Assembly: GCA_963664285.2 (NCBI GenBank)
Contig: CAXXNX010000047.1
Location: forward strand, 62,001-126,000
Length of the DNA stretch: 64,000 nt
Direction of reading: 5' to 3'
Source: JAJCYL01 sp963664285
GTDB lineage: Bacteria; Bacteroidota; Bacteroidia; Cytophagales; Cyclobacteriaceae
Position 1 is the first letter of the stretch; each line of letters begins with the position of its first letter. The notes beneath the pieces were generated by a model. The model made no database searches. It was not told where the DNA came from and saw only the letters and a list, made by a program, of their open reading frames with translations. Of the stretch, positions 44,482 to 53,036 are shown piece after piece. Made by a program: the position numbers and the translations under genes.

Positions 44482-45441
44482 TTATAGGCGACTGGCTCTT
44501 CTTAATCGGTCATTGATAGCTCTTCCCAAGTGTTCTTCAGGCACTAGTTCGGCCAAAATAATTTCAACATCCATGGTGTCTAATTTCCTTAGTGCTGAAA
44601 ATAAATTTTTAGATGCCTCTGCCAGTTCTCTCTTTGCCGATAATATAAATTGAAATTTGGGATCTACCTGGTCAACATTCTGATACCATGAAATAATCCC
44701 TACTTTCCTGTCCTTATTTTGAGCTAGCAATTCATTCATTTCACCAACTAACAAGGGCTTTCCGGGAGAGTAGTGACTTTCCAGTAGTCCAGGAGATGCG
44801 GGGTTTGGGTTTTGGTTCAGTTTTAATTTCACTCTACCAATTTTATGCTGAATTTCTTCTAAAGTTATTCCACCGAGCCTCAATATAACTGGTTCATTAT
44901 TGAAGTTAAAATCAATGATAGTAGACTCAATGCCAATTTTAGTCGGTCCACCATCCAGAATAAATGATATTTTATTGCCTAACTGATCATTAACATGCTG
45001 TGCGGTGGTAGGGCTGATATATCCGAAAGGGTTGGCACTTGGGGCTGCAACCGGAAAATCTAGAGCAGCTAACACCCGAAGTGTCTTCCTATGATTGGGA
45101 ATACGGACTGCAACGGTATTTAAACCGGAAGTAACCAGGTCTGGGATGATATTTTTTTTAGGCAGAATCAAGGTTACAGGCCCGGGCCAGTTCTGGGTTG
45201 CGAATTCCAAGGCCCTGTGTGGAAATTCATCTACAAATTCATGGACCTTTTCAATTGAATCGGCATGAACTATCAATGGGTCAAATGATGGCCTCTCTTT
45301 TGTTTTGAAAATATTAAGAACGGCTTCAATATTATAAGCATTACCAGCCAATCCGTAAACCGTTTCAGTTGGTAGACCAATAATATCACCACTTTTGAGA
45401 TGTGTGATGGCCTCAGAAATGTTTTCACTGATTTTAGCCAT
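44482..45441 (-). CDS. tsaC: L-threonylcarbamoyladenylate synthase (Sua5 type)
   Basis: 319 residues, first enzyme of t6A tRNA modification. The YrdC fold includes 'IGLPTETVYGLAGNAYN', 'KERPSFDPLIVH' (KxR), 'WPGPVTLIL', 'VAVRIPNH' and 'VAAPSANPFGYISPTTAQHV'. A C-terminal Sua5 domain (from about residue 215) follows the linker 'PNPASPGLLESHYSPGKPL', hence the long Sua5 form rather than TsaC alone. It precedes sucD by 20 bp in reverse order on the same strand: sucD is upstream. Confidence 0.94.
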   Translation of the reverse strand: MAKISENISEAITHLKSGDIIGLPTETVYGLAGNAYNIEAVLNIFKTKERPSFDPLIVHADSIEKVHEFVDEFPHRALEFATQNWPGPVTLILPKKNIIPDLVTSGLNTVAVRIPNHRKTLRVLAALDFPVAAPSANPFGYISPTTAQHVNDQLGNKISFILDGGPTKIGIESTIIDFNFNNEPVILRLGGITLEEIQHKIGRVKLKLNQNPNPASPGLLESHYSPGKPLLVGEMNELLAQNKDRKVGIISWYQNVDQVDPKFQFILSAKRELAEASKNLFSALRKLDTMDVEIILAELVPEEHLGRAINDRLRRASRL

Positions 45442-45460
45442 CTATTATTTCGAGTTGATA

Positions 45461-46333
45461 TTAGGCCAGTGACTTAGCCATGGTTTCTCCGATGTCAGCT
45501 GGAGATTCAACCACATGAAGGCCACATTCACCCATTATTTTCATCTTTGCAGCTGCAGTGTCATCGGCACCGCCAATAATTGCTCCAGCATGACCCATTC
45601 GCTTGCCTTTCGGAGCAGTTTGCCCTGCAATGAACCCCACAACTGGTTTTGGATTACCCTGACTCTTGATCCATCGGGCAGCGTCGGCTTCAAATTGCCC
45701 CCCTATTTCACCTATCATTACGATGCCGTCAGTTTCAGGGTCATTCATCAATAGCTCAACAGCTTCTTTAGTAGATGTTCCTATTATAGGATCACCACCA
45801 ATGCCGATGGCGGTCGATATCCCTAAACCGGCTTTAACTACCTGATCAGCTGCTTCGTAGGTTAGTGTTCCGGATTTTGATACTACCCCTATTTTTCCTG
45901 ACTTAAAGACAAAACCCGGCATGATACCTACCTTGGCTTCTCCGGGAGTGATTACACCAGGGCAATTCGGTCCAATTAGCCGAACATTTCTTTGATTGAT
46001 GTAATCCTTGGCAATCATCATATCCTTTACCGGGATACCCTCAGTAATGGCAACTATAACTTTAATTCCGGCATCAGCGGCTTCCATGATCGCATCAGCA
46101 GCAAATGGGGGTGGAACAAAAATGATTGAAACATTGGCATCAGCTTTTTCTACAGCTTCTGCAACAGTATTAAAAACTGGTTTATCCAGGTGTGTTTGAC
46201 CACCTTTACCTGGTGTGACGCCACCAACAACGTTGGTGCCATACTCTATCATTTGGGAGGCGTGAAAAGTACCTTCAGAGCCTGTAAAACCCTGAACAAT
46301 AACTTTGGAATTCTTGTTTACTAAGACGCTCAT
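45461..46333 (-). CDS. sucD: succinate--CoA ligase, alpha subunit
   Basis: 290 residues from ATG 46331-46333; the open frame continues upstream but the family begins 'MSVLVNKNSKVIVQGFTG'. CoA-binding 'QGFTGSEGTFHASQM', the 'GPNCPGVITP' loop, and the phosphohistidine region 'KRMGHAGAIIGG' are intact, and the C-terminal half has 'GGDPIIGTS'. TCA-cycle enzyme, with the beta subunit (sucC) elsewhere. A strong Bacteroidota promoter lies 20 bp upstream. tsaC follows after 19 bp. Confidence 0.97.
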   Translation of the reverse strand: MSVLVNKNSKVIVQGFTGSEGTFHASQMIEYGTNVVGGVTPGKGGQTHLDKPVFNTVAEAVEKADANVSIIFVPPPFAADAIMEAADAGIKVIVAITEGIPVKDMMIAKDYINQRNVRLIGPNCPGVITPGEAKVGIMPGFVFKSGKIGVVSKSGTLTYEAADQVVKAGLGISTAIGIGGDPIIGTSTKEAVELLMNDPETDGIVMIGEIGGQFEADAARWIKSQGNPKPVVGFIAGQTAPKGKRMGHAGAIIGGADDTAAAKMKIMGECGLHVVESPADIGETMAKSLA

Positions 46334-46352
46334 TGGTTGGGCGTTTGGGCCA

Positions 46353-46383
46353 CAAAAATAGGACAAACAATTGCTTTGTCAAA
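46353..46383 (-). promoter_or_regulatory. sucD promoter (-33 TTTG, 19-bp spacer, -7 TATTTTTG)
   Basis: On the minus strand: TTTG (complement of 46380-46383), 19 bp, then TATTTTTG (complement of 46353-46360). Both boxes match the Bacteroidota consensus and the spacing is ideal. It ends 19 bp upstream of the sucD ATG. Confidence 0.75.
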
Positions 46384-46417
46384 TCCGTATATCATCACTA
46401 CGATAAGATCTCCAACA

Positions 46418-47188
46418 CTAACCTAAGACCAGGAAATGGGGATTGAGGAGATCCTCTTTATTATAGATCATTTGTTGCCTCCCCGGTTCCTTGAATACTT
46501 GCCCACCTGCGGCTTCAACAACAGCCTGTGCGGCGGCAGTATCCCATTCCATTGTTGGTGCATATCTGGGATAAATGTGCGCTTCTCCTTCCGCGACAAG
46601 CATAAATTTTAATGAACTACCCATCGAAACAATCTCAGGATCCTTCAATATCTTTAGAAAATTCTCCGTTTCACTGTTAAGATGTGATCTTGAGGCTACC
46701 ACCTTGAGCCCTGTTTGATTCATATCTGGGACTGTTGTCTTGATTGGCTGGACCCCCTTTTCCGCGGTTTGCTTAAATGCTCCTTTGTCCGTTGATCCCC
46801 AATAGAGCCAGTTAAGAACAGGAGCAAATACCACACCGAGTACCGGTGAATTGTCTTTTATTAGTGCAATATTGACTGTGAATTCACCATTTCTCTTAAC
46901 GAATTCTTTCGTGCCGTCTAATGGATCGACTAGCCAGAAATATTCCCAATCTCTCCTTTCAGAATATGCAATATCCCGTCCTTCTTCACTTAGAATGGGG
47001 ATCTCTGTTTTACTTAAAAAGCTACTTATGACGTCGTGAGAAGCGCTATCTGCCTGGGTTAGAGGCGAATCATCATTCTTAATTTTCACATTAAAATCAT
47101 CTAAACCATAGATTTTGATTACTACCTCACCAGCTTTTAGTGAAGCATCTTTTGCAATCTCAAGCAATTTTGTTGTGTCAATAGTCAT
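46418..47188 (-). CDS. cysQ: 3'(2'),5'-bisphosphate nucleotidase CysQ
   Basis: 256 residues of the inositol-monophosphatase superfamily; removes PAP left by PAPS-dependent reactions. The metal site is visible as 'PILSEEG' and 'WLVDPLDGTKEFVKRNGEFTVNIAL', and 'APTMEWDTAAAQAVVEAAGG' as the C-terminal Asp. It starts 1 bp after the cysN stop, so it is the last gene of the sugar-dehydrogenase/cysCDN unit. It is intact even though the PAPS-forming genes upstream are broken. Confidence 0.94.
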   Translation of the reverse strand: MTIDTTKLLEIAKDASLKAGEVVIKIYGLDDFNVKIKNDDSPLTQADSASHDVISSFLSKTEIPILSEEGRDIAYSERRDWEYFWLVDPLDGTKEFVKRNGEFTVNIALIKDNSPVLGVVFAPVLNWLYWGSTDKGAFKQTAEKGVQPIKTTVPDMNQTGLKVVASRSHLNSETENFLKILKDPEIVSMGSSLKFMLVAEGEAHIYPRYAPTMEWDTAAAQAVVEAAGGQVFKEPGRQQMIYNKEDLLNPHFLVLG

Positions 47189-47189
47189 A

Positions 47190-48278
47190 TTAGATGATCA
47201 TTCCCGCGGCTACAGTTTCATTGGTACCCTCTTTAATCAGCGCTCTTGCCTCATTAGATGTGTGTCTGATAACATATTTAGCCTTTGGTTTGGGTCCCTC
47301 GTTATTTAACCAGCACATCATGATGTCTAAATCCTGAAGAGCTTTTGGTTGATTTCCGGTTCTGACGATCATATCACCCCGGCTAATGTCAATATCGTCT
47401 TCTAAAGTCATGGTAACGGACATTGGCGCAAAAGCTTCGTCGATTGGTCCATCTGCGGTTTCTATGGATTTTATTCTTGACGTGAAGCCGCTGGGGAGCA
47501 CTAAGACCTCATCGCCTGCTCTGTAAATTCCACTGGAAATTCTTCCCGCATATCCCCGATAGTCATAGTATTCATTTGAATGCGGTCTGATGACTGTTTG
47601 AACCGGGAATCTGCAATCTATGTGATTGTGATCACTCCCGATATGGATGTTCTCCAATATATGTAGAAGTGTAGGACCCTCGTACCATTTGGTCTTGGCT
47701 GATCTATTAACAACATTGTCTCCATTCAAAGCGCTAATTGGTATAAAGTGGACATCTTTAACATCCAGTTTGGCGGCAAATTGCCTGTACTGGTGGACTA
47801 TTTCTTCATATTTTTCCCTGTCGTAGTCAATCAGGTCCATTTTGTTTATGCAAACCAGCAAATGAGGGATTTGAAGAAGAGAAGCAATAATTGAGTGACG
47901 ATGGGTTTGTTCTATAACTCCTTTACGGGCATCAACCAAGATAAGCGCCACGTTAGCTGATGAAGCACCCGTAACCATATTTCTAGTGTATTGGATGTGC
48001 CCTGGAGTATCGGTAATAATGAACTTTCGATTTGGTGTAGCGAAGTATCTATATGCAACGTCAATAGTAATGCCCTGTTCTCTTTCATCTTTTAGCCCAT
48101 CGGTTAAATGGGCCAATTCCACGTGATCAAGACCTAATCTCTCACTTGATTTCTTAACAGCATCCAACTGGTCTTCAAAAATTGACTTACAATCGTAAAG
48201 TAACCGTCCAATGAGTGTGCTTTTACCATCATCAACGCTGCCTGCGGTTGTAAATCTTAATAATTCCGTCTGTCTCAT
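47190..48278 (-). CDS. cysN: sulfate adenylyltransferase subunit 1 (CysN) with an internal C-terminal deletion
   Basis: GTPase subunit of ATP sulfurylase. The start is ATG 48276-48278, giving 362 residues. G1 'GSVDDGKST' (13-21), the effector region 'EREQGITIDVAYRYF', G3 'DTPGH' and G4 'NKMDLIDYD' are intact, as is domain II. The last domain is shortened: 'RHTSNEARALI' runs straight into 'KEGTNETVAAGMII'. In relatives roughly 55 residues (the middle of domain III, with an 'IGMNDIGRV...TTKPL' region) lie between these points. The frame is kept. Likely non-functional, though translated. It overlaps the 3' end of the cysD pseudogene only in its upstream extension. Confidence 0.85.
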   Translation of the reverse strand: MRQTELLRFTTAGSVDDGKSTLIGRLLYDCKSIFEDQLDAVKKSSERLGLDHVELAHLTDGLKDEREQGITIDVAYRYFATPNRKFIITDTPGHIQYTRNMVTGASSANVALILVDARKGVIEQTHRHSIIASLLQIPHLLVCINKMDLIDYDREKYEEIVHQYRQFAAKLDVKDVHFIPISALNGDNVVNRSAKTKWYEGPTLLHILENIHIGSDHNHIDCRFPVQTVIRPHSNEYYDYRGYAGRISSGIYRAGDEVLVLPSGFTSRIKSIETADGPIDEAFAPMSVTMTLEDDIDISRGDMIVRTGNQPKALQDLDIMMCWLNNEGPKPKAKYVIRHTSNEARALIKEGTNETVAAGMII

Positions 48279-48312
48279 CAAAACACTATTATTGATCTTT
48301 GAATGAAATTTT

Positions 48313-48654
48313 TTAAAAGTAGCCCTCTCTTTTGCGATCCTCCATAGCGGTCTCTGACCTCTTGTCATCTTCTCTATTCCCCCTTTCTGTATGCCTTGCA
48401 GCGGCTACTTCTGCTATAACCTTTTCAATCGTATCAGCATCAGATTCTATCCCTCCTGTAATTGTAATATCACCTAAGGTGCGAAATCTTAATTTTTTGG
48501 AAATGATTTGCTCTCCTTCTTTAAGGGCCAAAAATTCAGAATTAGGAATAAATGTACCATTACGTTCGACAACCTCTCTCATGGGCAATATAGAGTGAGG
48601 GTATTTCAATATTTTCCTCCAGGATATATTGCCAAATGTCCATTTCTGTCCAAT
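48313..48654 (-). pseudogene. cysD: cysD fragment 4 (C-terminal), frameshifted
   Basis: Reads 'WTEMDIWQYILEENIEIPSLYIAHER' in one frame, then needs two extra bases in GAGAGAGG to continue as 'EVVERNGTFIPNSEF' to 'MEDRKREGYF'. The 5' end abuts IS30 copy 3, with TSD AT. Confidence 0.85.
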
Positions 48655-49765
48655 GCTGAGATCAACTAATAAGTGCAATTGAAGGATGAAAAAGCTTTTA
48701 AGGGCTTTTTCATCCTTCAAAAGCCTGAACAGTGCAATCTTTGGATTGCAAAATGTCAAAAAACTACACACATCTCAGTATTGATCAAAGGTATCAAATT
48801 GAAGCATTATTGAAAACAGGAGCTACTCAAAAGGAGATTGCCTGTATCGTTCATTTTCACCCATCTACGATCTCACGTGAGCTTAAGCGAAATGTGGGTT
48901 CAAGAGGTAGGGGAGCTGGTGTCTATCGAACAGCAAATGCACAAAGGAGGACCAATCTTCGTCATCAAGAAAAGCCAAAAAGAGTGATTTTCACCAAACC
49001 CATGAAAGACTGGATAGTTAACCGGCTCCAAGAAGATAGATGGAGTCCTGAATTGATCAGCCATCAGGGAAAGAAAACGAGAGAATGTCCACTTAGCCAT
49101 GAATGGATTTACCAATGGATATGGGAATGTAAGCACACCAACCGCCAGGAGAACCAAGAATACAAACAACTATACACATATCTAAAACATGGCAAACGAA
49201 GGCGCAAACGAGGAAACAGAAAAGATCGTAGAGGTATTATCCCGAATAGGGTATCAATTGAACAGCGACCCCAGATCATTAACAAAAGGGAACGATTGGG
49301 AGATATAGAAGTCGATTTAATGATGGGTAAAAACCACAAAGGCTCTTTGTTGGTGATGACAGACCGAGCAAGTCTTTTTACCAGAATCAGAAAGATGCAC
49401 AGTAAAAATGCCGATCAAATGGCCGAAGCTATTGTGGAGGAACTCTCTCAGGATAAACACAAACTGGAAACACTCACTTTTGATAATGATATGGCATTTT
49501 CTAAACATGAGTTGATTGCTCAATCCCTTGATGTGGATGCCTATTTCACTCGTCCCTATACTAGTCAGGATAAAGGGACAGTTGAAAATAGGATTGGGGT
49601 AATCAGAAGGTTTTATCCTAAGAAAACAGATATTAGATTTGTTACAGAGGAGCAAATCAAAGTTGTTGAAAACAAAATCAATGAACGCCCTGTTAGAAAA
49701 TTTAATTACCTAAACGCAAAGCAAGTGCTACAAAGGAAAATTGCACTTATTACTTGAACTTACAA
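48655..49765 (+). mobile_element. IS30-family insertion sequence, copy 3 (inside cysD)
   Basis: 1111 bp with the same ends as copies 1 and 2 and a 2-bp AT duplication (48653-48654, 49766-49767). Removal restores 'ISNWTEMDIW' of CysD exactly. Confidence 0.95.
48732..49757 (+). CDS. IS30-family transposase (copy 3)
   Basis: Complete 341-residue IS30 transposase with HTH and DDE residues as in copy 2; one visible substitution is Arg in 'KHTNRQEN'. It is antisense to cysD. Confidence 0.95.
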   Translation: MQSLDCKMSKNYTHLSIDQRYQIEALLKTGATQKEIACIVHFHPSTISRELKRNVGSRGRGAGVYRTANAQRRTNLRHQEKPKRVIFTKPMKDWIVNRLQEDRWSPELISHQGKKTRECPLSHEWIYQWIWECKHTNRQENQEYKQLYTYLKHGKRRRKRGNRKDRRGIIPNRVSIEQRPQIINKRERLGDIEVDLMMGKNHKGSLLVMTDRASLFTRIRKMHSKNADQMAEAIVEELSQDKHKLETLTFDNDMAFSKHELIAQSLDVDAYFTRPYTSQDKGTVENRIGVIRRFYPKKTDIRFVTEEQIKVVENKINERPVRKFNYLNAKQVLQRKIALIT

Positions 49766-49959
49766 ATTGCTAATTGGGAAGACTCTAAAATGCTCTCCCG
49801 GATTATGTTTTCCATTGAATATATTCCACAATTCCGGTCTTTGATTTTTTGGATCCCATTGACCAAACTCATCCTTGTGTGAAAAGAATCTTTCTTTTGC
49901 CCGGGATTTTTCTTCATCTCTTCTTGCTCCTCCAATACATGCATCTAATTAATATTCTT
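49766..49959 (-). pseudogene. cysD: cysD fragment 3
   Basis: 64 codons reading 'LDACIGGARRDEEKSRAKER' and on through 'DPKNQRPELWNIFNGKHNPG' and 'FRVFPISN'. A TAA precedes this block in the joined frame, so CysD would stop even without the IS elements. Confidence 0.88.
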
Positions 49960-51033
49960 AGCTAAGTTCTAATTATAACAGCATTTGTTTAAATAGCTCA
50001 TACAGATGATAGGCTTGATCCGTTAATAGCATAGTCAGAAACCATTGTTTCAAAGTTGTTTTACTCTCTCTTATTCGGTCAGCATAAGCATACCAATTCA
50101 GGTAGTTTTGCAAATATTTGGAACTGACACCATTGAATGGGCGTAAGAATGTCCTAAGTTGAGTGTGAACATTGTTTACTTTTTGCAGATGGATTGTTTT
50201 ATCATCTCTATCCACATGATCTTTGGCCAATAGCGCTTTGTGCTTTATGGAGGGGTTGTCTTTGGCAAAAGCCTTATAAGAAGGGTGCTTATCTGTAATC
50301 AAGGTTGCACCGTAGGCCAACTTCCCATCCAATGCCTTTGAAATTTCTTCTTTGCTCAGCCGTTTTGATGCAACAGCTTTAAGGTACTTCTCCCCCTTGC
50401 GTTCAACCGCTGTTACTACCTGGACAACTGTGACCTCTTCCTTTCCCATATTCCGTATGAAATCGTTTCCCCTCTTTCTTGCTGCCCTATCTAAATTTCG
50501 ACTGCCCTTGTTGTTAAGTGCCAGTTCCAATTCATCACATTCTACTTCCGAGGATAACTGTTCGGGAACAAACTCATTTAGTGAACTCAATATCTTATGC
50601 CGCCAGTCGAAGCTTGTCTGGATGCTTATTCCAATTTGTTTTGCTATCTTTTTTATCGGCATGCCCTGCTCCATGCAGCGCAGATAAGATTGCCATTTTG
50701 ATTTAAGCTTGATGTCATACAAAGGTGTCCCTGTTGTTTCACTGTACCATCTTTTACATTCATTGCACTGATACATCTGCACACCTTTTTGTCTGCCCCT
50801 CTTATATACCTTCTCGCTTGTGCAATTTGGACAGGGTTTCTTCTTTCTTTTCTCTGCTATTTGTTGTTGAGCGGCAATCAATACTTTGTCTTGTAATTCC
50901 TGCTCCTGGAGCAACTCATCCAACAATTCGGTTTGGGAACTTATCGGCAATTGTGCAAATAAATTTTTGATCTCTTGACTTGATATCATATAGCGAAGAT
51001 AATAATAATTGCTGTGTTATTTAGAACTTAGCC
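49960..51033 (-). mobile_element. IS1595-family insertion sequence, copy B (intact)
   Basis: 1074 bp, ends RGCTAAGTTCTAA, flanked by perfect 8-bp repeats ATATTCTT (49952-49959 and 51034-51041). It splits cysD between '...DAIEEY' and the next block. It carries an uninterrupted transposase and so may be the active parent of copy A. Confidence 0.95.
49973..50989 (-). CDS. IS1595-family transposase (intact)
   Basis: 338 residues: N-terminal region to about residue 45, zinc ribbon 'CPNCTSEKVYKRGRQKGVQMYQC' (Cys52/55 and Cys74/77 region), the 'TTGTPLYDIKLKSKW' linker and 'ISIQTSFDWRHKIL' HTH, then an ISXO2-like catalytic domain with 'ECDELELA' (first acidic residue), 'TDKHPSYKAF' (second) and a C-terminal 'RIRESKTTLKQW'. 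Frame complete. Confidence 0.93.
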   Translation of the reverse strand: MISSQEIKNLFAQLPISSQTELLDELLQEQELQDKVLIAAQQQIAEKRKKKPCPNCTSEKVYKRGRQKGVQMYQCNECKRWYSETTGTPLYDIKLKSKWQSYLRCMEQGMPIKKIAKQIGISIQTSFDWRHKILSSLNEFVPEQLSSEVECDELELALNNKGSRNLDRAARKRGNDFIRNMGKEEVTVVQVVTAVERKGEKYLKAVASKRLSKEEISKALDGKLAYGATLITDKHPSYKAFAKDNPSIKHKALLAKDHVDRDDKTIHLQKVNNVHTQLRTFLRPFNGVSSKYLQNYLNWYAYADRIRESKTTLKQWFLTMLLTDQAYHLYELFKQMLL

Positions 51034-51361
51034 ATATTCTTCAATTGCATCAAGTAACGTAGTGGTTTGGAGTGTATTTCTGCTGGCGTTCGGTCCTTTT
51101 TCTTCAGCCACTTTGTTCTCGTCTATTGACTTCTGGACGGAACCAACGATAAGTCGGACGCCAAGCTTTTCCACCAACCGATCACGAAATTCAATAGTTT
51201 CAGGAAAATTATGACCTGTATCAATATGAAAAAGAGGAAAAGGTATTTTTGCCGGATAGAATGCTTTCTTCGCCAGGTGGGTCACAACCAGTGAATCTTT
51301 TCCACCTGAAAATAGGATAGCTGGTCTCTCAAACTGTGAATATACTTTACGAAGGACATAA
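51034..51361 (-). pseudogene. cysD: cysD fragment 2 (PP-loop)
   Basis: Contains the ATP-pyrophosphatase PP-loop 'FSGGKDSLVVTHLAKKAF' and 'FPLFHIDTGHNFPETIEFRD'. Both ends are IS-bounded: IS1380 copy D on the 5' side and IS1595 copy B on the 3' side. Confidence 0.9.
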
Positions 51362-51391
51362 CCCGAAAAATTCATAGTAGACAATAAAAAA

Positions 51392-51453
51392 CAGGCATAA
51401 ATTGCTTATATTGAGATAGTTAGACAACAAAATAAGCAATTAATTTATGCCTG
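51392..51453 (+). promoter_or_regulatory. inverted repeat enclosing the IS1380 transposase start
   Basis: CAGGCATAAATTGCTTAT and, 22 bp on, its complement with a TTAA bulge, ending GCCTG inside the coding region. The transposase ATG (51447) lies in the distal arm, so read-through transcripts would hide the start codon. The same structure occurs in copies C and E. Confidence 0.55.
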
Positions 51454-52763
51454 AATATAAGGAAAAAGATACCGTATTTTATCGAGGAAAACAAGCTTTT
51501 AAATTTGATTTTTCAGCATCAGCGATTAGCTCAGACGGAGCGATATTGTTAAGTGAAAAAGTAGAGAGAAAGACTGGTCTATTAAAAAGCTTCGCCGCAC
51601 TGATTCCTGACTATCGAAACCCCTTTTTTATCGAATACACTTATGAAGAAATGCTTCGCCAACGGGTGTTTTTAATGATGCAGGGCTATCAGGATTGCAA
51701 TGACGAACAAAAACTCCGAGAGGATCCGGTGATCCGTAAAGTACTAGATAGCGGATTATGTTCCCAGCCTACTTTAAGTCGATTTGAAAACAAGGCCGAT
51801 CGGAGTCTGATCTACCAGATGAGTCAATGGTTTGTAGACCGTTATGTAGAGGAGTTGAAAGAGAAGACTGGTCAAATCATCATTGATGTAGATGGTACCG
51901 ATGACCCTACTCATGGATCCCAACAACTCAGTTTGTATAATGGCTATTATGGACAGACTATGTACCATGAGTTGTTCTTTAAGGACGGGAACACCGGTCA
52001 GGTCATTTTACCAGTACTACGTCCGGGCAATTGTCACTCCAACAAATGGTTTGTGGCCTTATTGAAAAGGATTGTCATTAAAATCAGAAAAAAACTGCCC
52101 TCAGTAAAGATCCTTATTCGAGCGGATAGTGGCTTTTCAGGAGCATCTTTTTATCGGATAGCTAAGCAGTTTGACCTTCAATTTTGTTTAGGTATTAGTA
52201 GTAATGAAGTTTTAAAGACTTTTACCAAACAGACTATCATTGAAGTAAAAAAGGAATATGCTTCAAAAATCATCAAACATCAAGAGTTTGTTGGCCCGTT
52301 TACTTACCAGGCCAAAAGCTGGGATCGTTCTGAAAAGCTGTACGCCAAAGTGGAGTCTACCGGAAAAGGAATGAATGTCCGTTACTTTGTGAGCAACTTT
52401 GAAGCGATGACCGCTCAACAGATTTACTTTGATTTTTATGTCAAGCGAGGTGATGCCAGTGAAAATCGAATAAAGGAACTCAAAAACATGACTTATTCCG
52501 ACCGGCTTTCCTGTCATCGCTACTGGGCCAATTTCATGCGTTTAATCATCGCTACCCTCTGTTATGAAATGTTCCGGCAGATTAAATTATTAATTGCCAA
52601 AACAAAACACCACTTTGCTAAACGATGGCAAGTGGACAATATCCGGCTTTACCTGATGAAGGTTGGGGCGTGCCTGAAAGAAAGGAAAAGATCATTGACA
52701 ATACAATTCTCAAGAGCCTTTAGATATCAATACCTGCTGGGCGATTTGCTTACGGTGAACTGA
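51447..52763 (+). CDS. IS1380-family transposase (copy D)
   Basis: Complete 438-residue DDE transposase. Asp residues in 'IIIDVDGTDDPTHGSQQLS' and 'VKILIRADSGFSGASF', and Glu in 'KRGDASENRIKELKNMTY', are all present. The C-terminal tail 'CLKERKRSLTIQFSRAF' is intact here, unlike copy C. Confidence 0.95.
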   Translation: MPEYKEKDTVFYRGKQAFKFDFSASAISSDGAILLSEKVERKTGLLKSFAALIPDYRNPFFIEYTYEEMLRQRVFLMMQGYQDCNDEQKLREDPVIRKVLDSGLCSQPTLSRFENKADRSLIYQMSQWFVDRYVEELKEKTGQIIIDVDGTDDPTHGSQQLSLYNGYYGQTMYHELFFKDGNTGQVILPVLRPGNCHSNKWFVALLKRIVIKIRKKLPSVKILIRADSGFSGASFYRIAKQFDLQFCLGISSNEVLKTFTKQTIIEVKKEYASKIIKHQEFVGPFTYQAKSWDRSEKLYAKVESTGKGMNVRYFVSNFEAMTAQQIYFDFYVKRGDASENRIKELKNMTYSDRLSCHRYWANFMRLIIATLCYEMFRQIKLLIAKTKHHFAKRWQVDNIRLYLMKVGACLKERKRSLTIQFSRAFRYQYLLGDLLTVN

Positions 52764-52985
52764 CCGATCAGTTAAACAGTTTGGTTTAATCAAAAAAATG
52801 TTCTTCCATAAGAACACAATAGAGCTTTGACTGAAAATTGAAAAATTCTAACAAAAAAACGCTCTAATGTCCTTTGAAATCCAGAAACCTGGTTGATCTT
52901 CAAATTAATACATACACTCCAATCAAAAATAGTTAGCAACCCATTATTAATCCCAAAATTGGTGGCCTATGAATAATGCGGGTTA

Positions 52986-53036
52986 AATCGCCTCAGCTTC
53001 CAGTTCTCTTAAATGTGATAAATAATAACTATGCAT
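52986..53036 (-). pseudogene. cysD: cysD fragment 1 (N-terminal 17 codons)
   Basis: ATG (53034-53036) overlaps the reconstructed cysC stop (53029-53031). Codes 'MHSYYLSHLRELEAEAI', the usual beginning of CysD, then hits the IS1380 boundary. Confidence 0.85.

Larger units (their letters stand above)
51362..52982 (+). mobile_element. IS1380-family insertion sequence, copy D (inside cysD)
   Basis: 1621 bp, ends CCCG...CGGG as copies C and E. The flanks are ATAA (51358-51361) and TTAA (52983-52986); read on cysD these are TTAA and TTAT. Restoring the original target as TTAT gives 'AIYVLRKV' in frame, so one duplication copy has changed by a base. Confidence 0.93.
48313..53036 (-). pseudogene. 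cysD: cysD, ATP sulfurylase subunit 2, in four pieces split by three IS elements
   Basis: CysD, with CysN, makes adenosine phosphosulfate. Fragments on the minus strand in order: 52986-53036 ('MHSYYLSHLRELEAEAI'), IS1380 copy D, 51034-51361 ('YVLRKVYSQF', 'PAILFSGGKDSLV', PP-loop), IS1595 copy B, 49766-49959 ('CIGGARRDEEKSRAKERFF'), IS30 copy 3, and 48313-48654 (C-terminal third). Joining them removes all but two residual lesions: a TAA codon directly after '...AIEEY', and a 2-bp deletion in a GA repeat before 'EVVERNG'. The ATG overlaps the reconstructed cysC stop. Confidence 0.92.

Noticed and set aside
48278..48368. N-terminal extension of CysN
   Set aside because: Residues before 'MRQTELLRF' overlap the end of cysD and do not match CysN; ATG 48276-48278 is the start.
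48655..48771. Upstream extension of the cysD C-terminal frame into IS30 copy 3
   Set aside because: The extra residues are antisense IS30 sequence; the real fragment begins at the AT duplication.
49750..49944. 64-codon minus-strand frame
   Set aside because: It is a wrong-frame reading of cysD fragment 3; the correct frame gives 'CIGGARRDEEKS'.
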